A DNA stretch of 64,000 nt. It comes from JAQVEB01 sp028698105. Lineage in GTDB: Bacteria; Bacteroidota; Bacteroidia; Bacteroidales; Dysgonomonadaceae. A program made the position numbers and the translations under genes. The DNA lies in assembly GCA_964293155.1 (NCBI GenBank), contig CAXYYA010000013.1:1-64000 (forward strand), read 5' to 3'. Below are positions 26,601 to 34,175 of this stretch, piece after piece (positions within the stretch are counted from its first letter, which is position 1; every line of letters starts with the position of its first letter). A model generated the notes under the pieces. It worked only from the letters and a program-made list of their open reading frames with translations. It did not search any database and was not told the origin of the DNA.

Positions 26601-28024
26601 CGGGCTTTGCCCCAATGATCGGCGATGTTTTCGGACAACGGTCGGGCGTTGACGGAATGGTGCCGGGACTGGGTTTCGCGTTTGGTTTTGACGGCGGAGA
26701 ACGCTACCTTCAAAAAGCGCTGGCGAACGATTGGCTGATCATGAACAAGAATAACATTGAGCCCGCCGTTCACAACCAAACGCGAAACCTGCGCGTGGGA
26801 GCAAGCCTGGAGCCGTTTCGCGGGTTAAAAATAGATTTGGACGCTTTGCACGAAGACAACCGCCGTACGGAATTTCAATTTATGGTAGAAGGCATGCCGA
26901 AAATTTACGGAGGCACGTTTGCCATGAGTACCATCTCGTTGTTTTCCGCATTTGAAAATTCTTCGCCCAAAAACGGTTACACTTCGGCAACTTTCGATAA
27001 ATTCCTTGCCAACAGGGATATAATCACCCAACGTTTGCGGTCGCTTTACCAGAACACCACGTATCCGGCCGGCGGATTCGTTGCCGAAACAACGCTGGGC
27101 GGACAGCCTTTCAGTCACGCCGCAGGCGATGTGAACCCCAACTCGGCCGATGTGCTTATTCCTGCTTTTCTGGCGGCTTACACAGGGAAAAACGCCTCCG
27201 GCATCGCGCTCACGGCGTTTCCCGATATTCGATCCATGTTACCGAACTGGGAAGTATCGTACAACGCGATAAACATGTTTCCCTGGCTGCGGAATAATTT
27301 TAAATCGTTTATGTTCAACCACAAATATGTTTCGCAATACAGAGTTGGAGCGTATGCCTCGTTTCTGAACTGGGTTCCTTCGTCCGAAAACAGCGATTTG
27401 GGATACATTCGCGACGTGCTGAGCGGATCGCCACTACCTTCATCGCCTTATGATATTGCGGCCGTGAGCCTGATCGAAAGCTTCAGCCCGCTCTTCGAAG
27501 CGCGCAGCGTACTGGCCAACAACATGTCGGTGAATTTCCGCATCAATCGCACGCGTACGTTGAACCTGAATGTATCTTCGTACCAGATTGTGGAAACAAC
27601 CGATAACGATCTGGTTTTCGGGCTGGGCTACCGTATTCCCGATTTTAACCGGATTATCGGATTCGGCTCAAACTCCGTAAACACCTCGCGCCGAAGGCGC
27701 GTTTCGCGAAGCAGGGACAACAACCGAACGGAACAAACGCTACCGACACAGGCCGAATTCAACAACGATTTGGACATCCGTTTGGATATTTCGCATAAAA
27801 CCGCGCAAGCGCTCATCCGAAAGATCGAAGACGGGTTTACGCAGTCCACCAGCGGATTACGCAGAACAAGCATTAAGTTTTCCGCCGACTACGCGCTGAG
27901 CCGTTCCCTTACCCTGCGCGCCTTTTTCGATAAAATGATCAACACGCCGTTGGTCTCTTCCACTTCCTATCCCACTGCGAATACCAGCGCGGGGATGAGT
28001 TTGCGGTTCAATCTCAACAAATAA
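20687..28024 (+). CDS. sprA: SprA/Sov type IX secretion outer-membrane translocon
   Basis: A 2445-residue protein forming the giant beta-barrel pore of the type IX secretion system, which exports gliding adhesins, proteases and other cargo. The N-terminus carries a hydrophobic signal (TFILLIIFLFLTNGKHLLLAQ) after about 20 leading residues, so an internal non-ATG start nearer the signal is possible. Family landmarks are visible: IFGPGGVQFNPQGSIEL, a long series of barrel strands, GGYSYLDDFE and YDFSKNFALGATLMHLSE. Length agrees with SprA proteins (about 2,400). It is intact and directly follows ruvA. No protein with an obvious type IX C-terminal sorting domain was noticed nearby. Confidence 0.93.
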   Translation: MPLFSQAHVVHLKSVSLKKNTFILLIIFLFLTNGKHLLLAQQSDTVRNRFSVQKTVVQTPADLKKNAAIDLKTPSNIQTVVVYDAVTNRYIFQTKIGEIIINEPFSLTPEEYQKYRLQQSAQQYFKEKNAINHETQKKENEPFSFVTLRKPKNILGEIFGPGGVQFNPQGSIELSAGIKRNVTDNPALPERARKRTMFDFDQNIQLSANAKVGNKIDFGMNYNTDAMFSFDAKRIKLAYQGKEDEIVKNIEAGNVSMTTTNPLINGGAALFGIKTDLQFGKLRVNTVLSQQKSESRTVNSRGGVQTTPFEFGADQYDENRHFFLGYYFRDNYDRAMSKAPYIQSAVSISRIEVWITNKRGNYDQARNILAFADLGENPAIHNPMWTPQGSATVPYNEANNLYQQLTSAYSGARDLSQAGNVLPSDVVVGRDYEKIESARLLNSSEYSFQPQLGYLSLRAPLQADEVLAVAFEFTYQGKVYQVGEFSSDIGRETAGSVSNRSGALILKLLKPVSFSPQSFTWHLMMKNIYAIAFGASNIQKDRFKLNITYQSDTTGVYLNYIPDGSINNKLLLQVMNLDRLNSKNDPYPDGQFDFLDGYTISPQTASIIFPVVEPFGSHLRKMIGNDAIAHKYVYQELYDSTLTVARQVAEKNKFRMMGEYRGSSGSEISLVAMNVERGSVRVTAAGATLTEGSDYTVDYVSGTVSIINQAILDAGTPVSVSIENQSMFNMQRKTMMGINLTYDFSKNFALGATLMHLSEKPLTMKTDFGDESVKNTLWGANVSYRKESYALTNLLDMLPFVDATVPSQFIANAQFAHIIPGHYTNKYTGGYSYLDDFETSTSVIDLRSPYAWTLASTPYNNTSTALFPEAALSNNTDYGKNRAQLAWFYIDGIFTRRNSALTPQHIKNDPEQLSNHLVREVYEREIYPNKDAVYGDPPTIPVLNLSYYPDERGPYNLDANMDANGHLLHPEQRWGGITRKMDTRDFEAANIEYIEFWLMDPFVNDTLRTATGGDLYFNLGEISEDVLKDGKKFFENGLPVDSDATAVTETVWGKVPKRQSTVYAFDNSLGADSRKVQDVGFNGLSNEEEKTFPAYANYLQQVETGVSATTLNRMQNDPMSVLNNPSGDKFRHYRGEEQDRQEMSILERYKYYNGTEGNSLAPENNEKYSTASRTTPDVEDIDGDNTLNESESYYQYKVQLRPENMTVGTNFIVDKREVTVRLRNGQDGRVNWYQFKIPIRNYQSRIGNIQGFKTIRFMRIFLTDFEEPVFLRFGTLELVRSEWRTYTQNLVSGGAVSGTGKLDISAVNIEENGDRTPVNYVLPPGVTRILDPSQPQLRQENEQAVALKIQELEPGDSRAIYKNTMYDLRRYKRLQMFVHAESLPDAPEKLQDGEMVVFLRLGSDYRNNYYEYEIPLRVTPDGRYSNNKLADQETVWMPANMFDIPMETFTKLKLKRNYEKQHSGGITFVTPYSENDPQKPDNRVTVIGNPSLAEVKVMMIGVRNATNNTRSGEVWVNELRLSDFDENGGWAAQGNINLSLSDIGTINVSGRKETAGFGALDQSLMERRNDDHTELNVAVNMELGRFLPEKAKISAPFYYSVSNQTIAPQYNPLDKDILLNDALQNMENGQQKDSLKSITTSRNTNKSISLNNVRVNVKSKNPMPYDPANFSLSYAHNENSVQTPETEYASLTNTRLQTDYSYTSNMRPWEPFREIKSNSGWLKFIKYMNLNYLPNSIQASSRLTRNYQETQLRDLNAFLSGITAPQKAYLSFSQNFLWDRNFSVNWDFTRNLKVTFRSGTIAEIEEPYLQVNKKINRDDYEIWKDSVVQSIQNFGKPLNYEQTADVTYTVPFAQIPVLDWINSSAAYNSRYRWERGAYIPDAEIGNYLQNDMALTVNSRLNLVSFYNKIPFLKKANRKFDALPGAPQRNTSPDQKKEKKGGLYEAAQYAARGLMMLRNVNITFGYKTRTDIPGFAPMIGDVFGQRSGVDGMVPGLGFAFGFDGGERYLQKALANDWLIMNKNNIEPAVHNQTRNLRVGASLEPFRGLKIDLDALHEDNRRTEFQFMVEGMPKIYGGTFAMSTISLFSAFENSSPKNGYTSATFDKFLANRDIITQRLRSLYQNTTYPAGGFVAETTLGGQPFSHAAGDVNPNSADVLIPAFLAAYTGKNASGIALTAFPDIRSMLPNWEVSYNAINMFPWLRNNFKSFMFNHKYVSQYRVGAYASFLNWVPSSENSDLGYIRDVLSGSPLPSSPYDIAAVSLIESFSPLFEARSVLANNMSVNFRINRTRTLNLNVSSYQIVETTDNDLVFGLGYRIPDFNRIIGFGSNSVNTSRRRRVSRSRDNNRTEQTLPTQAEFNNDLDIRLDISHKTAQALIRKIEDGFTQSTSGLRRTSIKFSADYALSRSLTLRAFFDKMINTPLVSSTSYPTANTSAGMSLRFNLNK

Positions 28025-28068
28025 TGGAATTTGTAGTTCTGAAATAGCGCTGTTTTAGACAAAAAAAC

Positions 28069-28076
28069 TACCTTTG
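28069..28076 (+). promoter_or_regulatory. Bacteroidetes -7 element of the sigma gene
   Basis: TACCTTTG lies about 75 bases upstream of the sigma factor start. The -33 region is unclear. Confidence 0.4.
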
Positions 28077-28150
28077 AAACGCAATAAATCGCTAGCCGCG
28101 GTACGTATTTCATTTATGAGACGTGTCTGTAGAATATAAACCCAATCGTT

Positions 28151-28750
28151 TTGCAACAAAAAGAACACGATATAAAACAACTTTTTCGTGAGATAAGTGC
28201 AGGGAACCGATATGCGTTCGATGCACTGTTTCGATTGTATTACACGAACTTAGTGCATTTTGCGAAAAATTACGTTTCCGATACCGGACATGCCGAGGAA
28301 GTAGTTTCGGATGTGTTTGTGCGGCTGTGGTTCAATCGCGAAACGCTTGCATCAATAAGCAATCCGCAGGTATATCTGTTCATTTCCGTGAAAAACCGAT
28401 GTCTCAATGTGTTGCGCGGCACATCCCACATTGTTTCCATGGAAGAGTATAAAGAAAAGAGTACGGAAACAGCGGAAAATCCGCTTTCGGAAATGGAACG
28501 GAAAGAACTGTCGGCGAAACTGCACGCCATCATAAACGCTCTCCCCGAGCAGCAACGATTGGTGTTCAACATGATAAAACAAAACAGCCTGACCGCCAAA
28601 CAAGCCGCCGAAATTCTACAGCTCTCGCCCCGCACCGTGGAAACGCATCTGTATAAAGCGGTTAAACAGCTCGAACAGGAAATTACCGATTATTTGGGAT
28701 ATTCGCCTAAGAAGAAGGGGATGAAACGGATGATTATGTTGGCGTTGTGA
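28151..28750 (+). CDS. ECF-type RNA polymerase sigma-70 factor
   Basis: A 199-residue extracytoplasmic function sigma factor of the Bacteroidetes type. Region 2 (DALFRLYYTNLVHFAKNYV, AEEVVSDVFVRLWFNRE) binds the -10 element and core polymerase; region 4 (LPEQQRLVFNMIKQNSLTAKQAAEILQLSPRTVETHLYKAVKQL) carries the helix-turn-helix. The start appears to be TTG at 28151; no ATG lies upstream in frame close by. No FecR-type anti-sigma or SusC gene follows, unlike PUL-linked sigma factors, so its control is unknown. Confidence 0.9.
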   Translation: MQQKEHDIKQLFREISAGNRYAFDALFRLYYTNLVHFAKNYVSDTGHAEEVVSDVFVRLWFNRETLASISNPQVYLFISVKNRCLNVLRGTSHIVSMEEYKEKSTETAENPLSEMERKELSAKLHAIINALPEQQRLVFNMIKQNSLTAKQAAEILQLSPRTVETHLYKAVKQLEQEITDYLGYSPKKKGMKRMIMLAL

Positions 28751-28767
28751 AGAACACATTTTTTTCG

Positions 28768-28850
28768 TAACCCATCACCCCACATCCATCATCCATCATC
28801 CATCCTCCATCCTCCCACATCCCACATTCTTCACATTTCTAACTTCTAAT
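28768..28850. repeat. Low-complexity spacer (CATCCATCATCC-type)
   Basis: Degenerate runs of CCATCATCCATC and CACATCCCACATTC, then TTCTAACTTCTAATTTC, fill the space before the proS promoter. Confidence 0.5.
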
Positions 28851-28864
28851 TTCCACTAATTTTG

Positions 28865-28872
28865 TATCTTTG
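28865..28872 (+). promoter_or_regulatory. Bacteroidetes -7 element of proS
   Basis: TATCTTTG lies 38 bases before the proS ATG and matches TAnnTTTG. Confidence 0.5.
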
Positions 28873-28909
28873 CATCCTCAAAATAAAAATACAGAACTTA
28901 CACAATATT

Positions 28910-30391
28910 ATGGCAAAGGAATTGAAGGAGCTTACTTCGCGAAGCGAGAATTACGCGCAATGGTACAACGATTTGGTAATCAAAGCCGATTTGGCCGAAA
29001 ACTCCGCCGTGCGCGGCTGCATGGTGATAAAACCGTATGGCTACGCCATTTGGGAGAAAATGCAGCGCCAGTTGGACGATATGTTCAAGGAAACGGGACA
29101 TGTGAACGCGTATTTTCCGCTGTTTATCCCGAAATCGTTTCTGAGCAAGGAAGCCGACCATGTGGAAGGGTTTGCCAAGGAATGCGCCGTGGTTACGCAC
29201 TACCGCCTGAAAAACGATCCCGACGGCAAAGGCGTAGTGGTTGATCCCGAAGCGAAGCTTGAAGAAGAACTGATCGTTCGCCCCACTTCCGAAACCATTA
29301 TCTGGAATACATACCGTAACTGGATTCAATCGTATCGCGACCTGCCGCTGCTCATCAACCAATGGGCAAACGTTGTGCGGTGGGAAATGCGCACGCGTCT
29401 GTTTCTTCGCACGGCCGAATTTTTGTGGCAGGAGGGCCACACGGCTCACGCCACCGAGCAGGAAGCTATGGAAGAAGCCGTGCGCATGCTGGGTGTGTAT
29501 GCTGAGTTTGCCGAAAAATACATGGCCGTGCCGGTGATCAAAGGCGTAAAATCGGCTTCGGAGCGTTTTGCGGGCGCGGTGGAAACCTTCGCTATTGAAG
29601 CGCTAATGCAGGATGGCAAAGCGTTACAGGCGGGAACATCGCACTTTTTGGGGCAAAACTTCGCTAAAGCGTTCGATGTGCAGTTTGCCAATCAAAACGG
29701 TAACCGCGAGTACGTGTGGGCAACCTCGTGGGGCGTTTCCACACGCCTGATGGGCGCGCTGATCATGTCGCACAGCGACGATAACGGGTTGGTATTGCCT
29801 CCAAAACTGGCTCCCTATCAGGTGGTTATCGTTCCGATTTACCGCAACGAAGAACAATTGAAACAAATAGACGAAAAGGTTTCAGGGATCGTGGAACGGC
29901 TGAAAGCCCTGGGCATCAGCGTGAAATACGATAATGCCGATAACAAGAAACCGGGCTGGAAATTCTCGGAATATGAACTCAAAGGCGTGCCTGTTCGTTT
30001 AGCGATGGGTGGCCGCGATCTGGAAAACAACACCATCGAGGTGGCGCGACGCGATACGCTTACCAAAGAAACGCTTTCGTGCGACGGTATCGAAAACCAC
30101 GTGAAAACCTTGCTCGACGAAATTCAGGCCAACATTTACCAAAAAGCCGCCGACTACCGTGCATCGCAAATGCGCGAGGTGAACTCCTACGACGAATTTA
30201 AGGAAGAAATAGAAAAAGGCGGCTTCCTGCTTTGCCACTGGGACGGCACACCCGAAACCGAGGAGCGCATCAAGGACGAAACCAAAGCAACCATCCGCTG
30301 CATCCCGATGGAAGGCGACAAAACACCCGGCACATGCATGGTAACGGGAAAACCATCGGCGCAACGGGTTATTTTTGCACGGGCGTATTGA
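28910..30391 (+). CDS. proS: Prolyl-tRNA synthetase (short, archaeal/eukaryote-like type)
   Basis: A 493-residue class II aminoacyl-tRNA synthetase charging tRNA-Pro. Motif 2 (TRLFLRTAEFLWQEGHTAH), the class II core (PTSETIIW, GTSHFLGQNFAKAFD) and the anticodon-binding domain (PYQVVIVPIY) are present, with a C-terminal zinc-like domain ending VIFARAY. There is no insertion editing domain, so this is the compact ProS form common in Bacteroidetes. The ATG at 28910 is chosen because it opens the conserved MAKELKELTSR and lies 38 bases after a good -7 element. Confidence 0.95.
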   Translation: MAKELKELTSRSENYAQWYNDLVIKADLAENSAVRGCMVIKPYGYAIWEKMQRQLDDMFKETGHVNAYFPLFIPKSFLSKEADHVEGFAKECAVVTHYRLKNDPDGKGVVVDPEAKLEEELIVRPTSETIIWNTYRNWIQSYRDLPLLINQWANVVRWEMRTRLFLRTAEFLWQEGHTAHATEQEAMEEAVRMLGVYAEFAEKYMAVPVIKGVKSASERFAGAVETFAIEALMQDGKALQAGTSHFLGQNFAKAFDVQFANQNGNREYVWATSWGVSTRLMGALIMSHSDDNGLVLPPKLAPYQVVIVPIYRNEEQLKQIDEKVSGIVERLKALGISVKYDNADNKKPGWKFSEYELKGVPVRLAMGGRDLENNTIEVARRDTLTKETLSCDGIENHVKTLLDEIQANIYQKAADYRASQMREVNSYDEFKEEIEKGGFLLCHWDGTPETEERIKDETKATIRCIPMEGDKTPGTCMVTGKPSAQRVIFARAY

Positions 30392-30480
30392 TGAAGATGT
30401 TGGATGTTGGATGTCGGAACGACACAGAACAAAGAACAAAGAACAATGAACAAAGAACTCAGAACTCGTAACCCGCAACT
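30392..30480. repeat. Low-complexity spacer (GTTGGAT and AACAAAG runs)
   Basis: GATGTTGGATGTTGGATG is followed by imperfect AACAAAGAACAAAG and AACTCAGAACTC runs between proS and menA. Confidence 0.5.
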
Positions 30481-30483
30481 TGT

Positions 30484-31383
30484 ATGTCTAAACATTGGAT
30501 TTCAGCTGCGCGGCCGCGCACCTTATTCTTGGCCGTTTCAACCGTGATATTGGGTAGCGGATTGGCCTGGCACGAAGGAAAATTCAGCGTCGCCACCTTT
30601 TTGTTGGCGTTGTTGTTGGCTATTTCACTGCAAATTCTGTCGAATCTGGCAAACGATCTGGGCGATTACCTGAAAGGAACCGACGTATCGGGGAAAAGAC
30701 AGGGCCCTGTGCGCGCCATGCAGAGCGGCAATATTTCTCCAAAGGAGATGAAAACGGCCATTGCCGTTATAATGATGCTTTCAGCCGTATCCGGGCTTAT
30801 TCTCGTGTTGAATACGGCGGCGTTCATCGGGTGGACAGGCGTTGCCGTCATGCTCGGTATTGGGTTAGCGTGTATTCTTTCGGCCGTTTTTTATACCATC
30901 GGCAAACGCGCGTATGGTTATGTGGGTTGGGGCGATTTTTTCGCATTTTTGTTCTTCGGCCCCGTTGCCGTGATCGGCACCTACTTTCTGCATGTGCACA
31001 CGTTCGATTTTCAGCCGGTGCTGCCGGCTATCGGTTTAGGGCTGATCAGCGCCATGATATTGAATGTGAATAATATGCGCGATATTGAAAACGATAAGGC
31101 TTCGGGAAAAATTACGGTGGCCATAAAAATGGGATTGAAAAACGCCCGTTTTTATCATACGTTACTCACATTCAGTATGTTTACCTGTTTTATCGGATAC
31201 AATTACCTGTATGCTCCCTGGCCATGGTACCGGTATCTGTACGCCGTTGTGTTTGTTTTTCATTTTATGCTATTGGTGAAGATACACGCCAAAAAAGACA
31301 AGGCGCTCGATCCGTATCTGAAATTCACGGCGATATCGGGATTCTTCATGTCCGTATTGTTTTCCATCTGCATAAATATATAA
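30484..31383 (+). CDS. menA: 1,4-dihydroxy-2-naphthoate polyprenyltransferase
   Basis: A 299-residue integral membrane prenyltransferase attaching a polyprenyl chain to DHNA in menaquinone synthesis. It is a UbiA-superfamily protein with about eight helices. The two Asp-rich motifs are NDLGDYLKGTD near residue 57 and NNMRDIENDKASGK near residue 196, and the opening SAARPRTLFLAVSTVILGSG is typical of MenA. Length is normal. It stands alone after a low-complexity spacer, about 90 bases behind proS. Confidence 0.92.
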   Translation: MSKHWISAARPRTLFLAVSTVILGSGLAWHEGKFSVATFLLALLLAISLQILSNLANDLGDYLKGTDVSGKRQGPVRAMQSGNISPKEMKTAIAVIMMLSAVSGLILVLNTAAFIGWTGVAVMLGIGLACILSAVFYTIGKRAYGYVGWGDFFAFLFFGPVAVIGTYFLHVHTFDFQPVLPAIGLGLISAMILNVNNMRDIENDKASGKITVAIKMGLKNARFYHTLLTFSMFTCFIGYNYLYAPWPWYRYLYAVVFVFHFMLLVKIHAKKDKALDPYLKFTAISGFFMSVLFSICINI

Positions 31384-31454
31384 GTTTGTTGAATAATTTA
31401 TTGTAACACATGAAAAAAAACTACATCTTTAGCCTGATTTTGATAACTTCCATA

Positions 31455-31486
31455 GAAAAAAAACGGACGATATTTCATCGCCCGTT
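31455..31486 (-). terminator. Terminator of the fucosidase unit
   Basis: An imperfect stem (ACGG-a-CGAT / ATCG-c-CCGT, 31463-31485) is followed on the minus strand by an eight-T run, seven bases after the fucosidase stop. Confidence 0.7.
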
Positions 31487-31492
31487 GTTCAT

Positions 31493-32794
31493 TTACTTCA
31501 ATTCCACCTGCACCACATAATCGGTTTCATCGGGAGCTTTATCGAACTGCAGCACCGCGCCGCCCGGAACATCCGTATATTTCACCGTTTTTTTACCGAT
31601 GAACGTCTTTGCCGAACGCACTTTCTTATCGCCAAGCGGCAGGTAGAGCGCGTTATCCGCGAGATTAAGGACATGCACATACAGCGTGTTGCCTTTCTGC
31701 GTGGTAACGCCCCAGTCGTGCGGGCCCACAAGTCCGCCGCGCGTGCCGTAAATGGTTTCGCCGTACTGTTTTAGCCAATCGCCCATAGCCATGTAACGTT
31801 CAATGGCGATATCGGGAAAAGTGCCGTTGGGACGAGGCCCCACGTTCATCAACAGGTTTGCGTTGTTGCCGGCAGTTTTCACCAGGTAATGGATCAGCTC
31901 TTTTTCCGATTTGTATTTGAGGTCGGTAATGTTGTATCCCCACGAGTTGTTCATGGTTTCGCAGGTTTCCAGTGGAAGCTGTCCGATTTCGGCATCGGCC
32001 GAAAAGCCGGTGGTGTTGTGCCCTGGAAGGTCTTTTTCAAACGTTTGCGCGTCTTCGCCTTCAATGGGCGCCAAATGGTGGTTGTTGATCACCAGGCAAC
32101 CGGGTTGAATGCTGTGGATATGGTCGTAGATATCACGCAGTTTCCAATCGAAATCCGATGGTTGATCCCATTGCCCGTCGAACCAGATCGCGCCGATCTC
32201 GCCGTAATTGGTCAGCAACTCCGTGAGTTGATTCAGCATGAATTGATAGTAGGAAGCCCAATTTCCCATGTCGGTGCGCCCTACCCCTTTTCCGGTGCGG
32301 CCGAGCGGATTGTAATCGGTGCGGCCCCAATCGAGAAGCGAATAGTAGAAATGCAGTTTGATGCCTTGCTTGTGGCACTCGTCGGCCAGCTCTTTGATCA
32401 CGTCGCGTTTGAACGGCGTGGCATCCACGATGTTGTAAGGCGACTGCTTGGTTCCGAACATCGAAAAACCGTCGTGATGCCGCGAAGTGATGCAGATATA
32501 TTTTGCTCCTGCGGCTTTCACGTCCGATACCCACTTGGCGGCATCGAACTTCGACGGATAAAAGCCCTGTGCCAACTTCGCATACTCTTTGTAATTGATG
32601 TTTTTGTTGTTCAGTATCCACTCACCATCGGCCATCATGCTATAAATGCCCCAGTGAATGAATACGCCGAATTTCATATCCTGAAATTCGGCCCTGTTTT
32701 TCAGATTTTCTGCCGAAGGCACGTAACGTTGCTGAGCGAAAACGCCGCCCGCTCCCAGCAACAAAAGAATTAAAACGGTATAAAAAGTTTTCAT
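31493..32794 (-). CDS. Alpha-L-fucosidase, GH29
   Basis: A 433-residue secreted exo-alpha-L-fucosidase. A signal peptide occupies residues 1-20 (LLLLGAGGVFAQ). GH29 landmarks are FGVFIHWGIYS (43-52), ITSRHHDGFSMF (102-113) and GAIWFDGQWD with D206 as the expected nucleophile. A C-terminal beta-sandwich follows. The ATG at 32794 opens the signal peptide; an ATG ten codons upstream is less likely. It is the last gene of a three-gene minus-strand unit with a secreted protein and a TPR lipoprotein, eight bases from the former. It removes fucose from host or plant glycans. Confidence 0.9.
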   Translation of the reverse strand: MKTFYTVLILLLLGAGGVFAQQRYVPSAENLKNRAEFQDMKFGVFIHWGIYSMMADGEWILNNKNINYKEYAKLAQGFYPSKFDAAKWVSDVKAAGAKYICITSRHHDGFSMFGTKQSPYNIVDATPFKRDVIKELADECHKQGIKLHFYYSLLDWGRTDYNPLGRTGKGVGRTDMGNWASYYQFMLNQLTELLTNYGEIGAIWFDGQWDQPSDFDWKLRDIYDHIHSIQPGCLVINNHHLAPIEGEDAQTFEKDLPGHNTTGFSADAEIGQLPLETCETMNNSWGYNITDLKYKSEKELIHYLVKTAGNNANLLMNVGPRPNGTFPDIAIERYMAMGDWLKQYGETIYGTRGGLVGPHDWGVTTQKGNTLYVHVLNLADNALYLPLGDKKVRSAKTFIGKKTVKYTDVPGGAVLQFDKAPDETDYVVQVELK

Positions 32795-32801
32795 CAGTAA
32801 A

Positions 32802-33452
32802 TTATTTAGTTTCCATAAAATCAATCAAACGGGCAAAGGATTCTGCGTCATTAAAATCAACTTTGTTGTTATCGGTGTATTCTTTAAACCGATTTTTTTT
32901 GCTTCTGTAAAACTTCTGAACTTGTTTTATTGAGGTGAAACTTCGGAGTTCTCCACCTTTGCGTAGCCAGTAAACGGTGTAAGGCAGCACTTTAAAATCG
33001 TCGGGTAATTGGAGTTTATATACCCTGCCGTCTGACGACCACGAGGAGTAGCTTTCGCTCGAAGAAGTCTGCGACGTGCCGCCGTAAGCCGCCGGTTTAC
33101 CGGGAGGAATTACGCGGCATTTGTGTTCGGCAAACAATCCGTAACCGGAATCGTGCAGAATCTCCTTGAATTTTCCATCCATCAGGATGAATTTTTTACC
33201 GGCAATAAATACGGTATCCACCTGATTGACTGTAGCGTCGGAAAACGCCAGCACCTGTTCGTTTTTATCGAACAACATTTCTTCCGATGCGGAGTTATAA
33301 TTCAATAACGCTTCGTTTCGCGCACCGTTTTTCATTAATACCGTGCCTTTTACGAACTCGGGAAACACGTAGTGTGAAATGAATTTTCTTTCCTGCGCCT
33401 GCATAAAAATGCCGGTGAATAAAAGAGCTATGGATAACAAAATATGTTTCAT
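32802..33452 (-). CDS. Secreted protein of unknown function
   Basis: A 216-residue protein with a signal peptide at residues 1-20 (LLFTGIFMQAQ). The mature part looks beta-rich (VKGTVLMKNGARNEALLNYNSASEEMLF), has a Ser-rich central linker (GGTSQTSSSESYSSWSSDG), then a basic helical tail (FYRSKKNRFKEY). No family was recognised. It lies between a TPR lipoprotein and the fucosidase with short gaps, so it is probably co-expressed with them. Confidence 0.6.
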   Translation of the reverse strand: MKHILLSIALLFTGIFMQAQERKFISHYVFPEFVKGTVLMKNGARNEALLNYNSASEEMLFDKNEQVLAFSDATVNQVDTVFIAGKKFILMDGKFKEILHDSGYGLFAEHKCRVIPPGKPAAYGGTSQTSSSESYSSWSSDGRVYKLQLPDDFKVLPYTVYWLRKGGELRSFTSIKQVQKFYRSKKNRFKEYTDNNKVDFNDAESFARLIDFMETK

Positions 33453-33480
33453 ATCGTATTTATTTTTAATTGTTTATCAA

Positions 33481-34044
33481 TTATTTCATCAGTTCATCGC
33501 CGTTCATGTTCATCAACGCTTCGGCCACGGAACGGTATTCGTTGAGCGAGGTTAATTCCTGCAAGATGGCTTTCGCCTCCGGTTCCTTCCCTAACAGCAT
33601 CAGCGCCCAGGCTTTGTTTAGTTTGTTTGCCGCAATTTCACCGGAATCCGTAAGCGATACAAGCCTTTTATCGTAAAGCAGAATGCTTTTTTCGAGGGAC
33701 TCTGCGGATTGACGCTTATCGCCTTCCTGTTTATACAGCAAACCCAGATATGTCCAGCCTTCGGCGAAATCGGGTTTCACGCTCACAGCTTTTTTCGAGG
33801 CATCAATTGCTTTATCCGTGTCGTGTAGCTTGATGTAAATATTCGCTTTCTGCTGATAGGGCAAATAATACGTCCGATCCAGGCGGATGGCTTCCTCCAG
33901 ATAGTATAAAGCGCTGCCGTACACTTCGTTTTGCATGAATAAAACCGCTTTCTCCTGCATCGCAACCGCCTTTTCGTAATCTTCCGCACGTTGGTTGCAC
34001 GACACGCATAAAAAAGCAAACCACAAAAAAAACAGGTATTTCAT
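33481..34044 (-). CDS. TPR lipoprotein
   Basis: A 187-residue lipoprotein with lipobox LCVSC (Cys near residue 16). Three or four tetratricopeptide repeats follow: AVLFMQNEVYGSALYYLEEAIRLD, YYLPYQQKANIYIKLHDTDKAIDASKKAV and FAEGWTYLGLLYKQEGDKRQSAES. Such proteins scaffold assemblies at the envelope; no partner is evident. The ATG at 34044 opens the signal peptide. It is first in the unit with the secreted protein and the GH29 enzyme and has a good promoter on the minus strand. Confidence 0.75.
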   Translation of the reverse strand: MKYLFFLWFAFLCVSCNQRAEDYEKAVAMQEKAVLFMQNEVYGSALYYLEEAIRLDRTYYLPYQQKANIYIKLHDTDKAIDASKKAVSVKPDFAEGWTYLGLLYKQEGDKRQSAESLEKSILLYDKRLVSLTDSGEIAANKLNKAWALMLLGKEPEAKAILQELTSLNEYRSVAEALMNMNGDELMK

Positions 34045-34080
34045 CGGAACCAAAGCTTAACTATCGAAAAAAGAACGATG

Positions 34081-34111
34081 TAAAGATAAACGATATTTTT
34101 CTGACATCAAA
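34081..34111 (-). promoter_or_regulatory. Promoter of the TPR-fucosidase unit
   Basis: On the minus strand TTTG (34108-34111), a 19-base spacer and TATCTTTA (34081-34088) closely fit the Bacteroidetes -33/-7 pattern. Confidence 0.55.
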
Positions 34112-34175
34112 ATAATTAACACAACGTGTGTTTGAGTTGGATTTTTCCAAAAAAGAGTTCTTTTTCAACAGCAAT

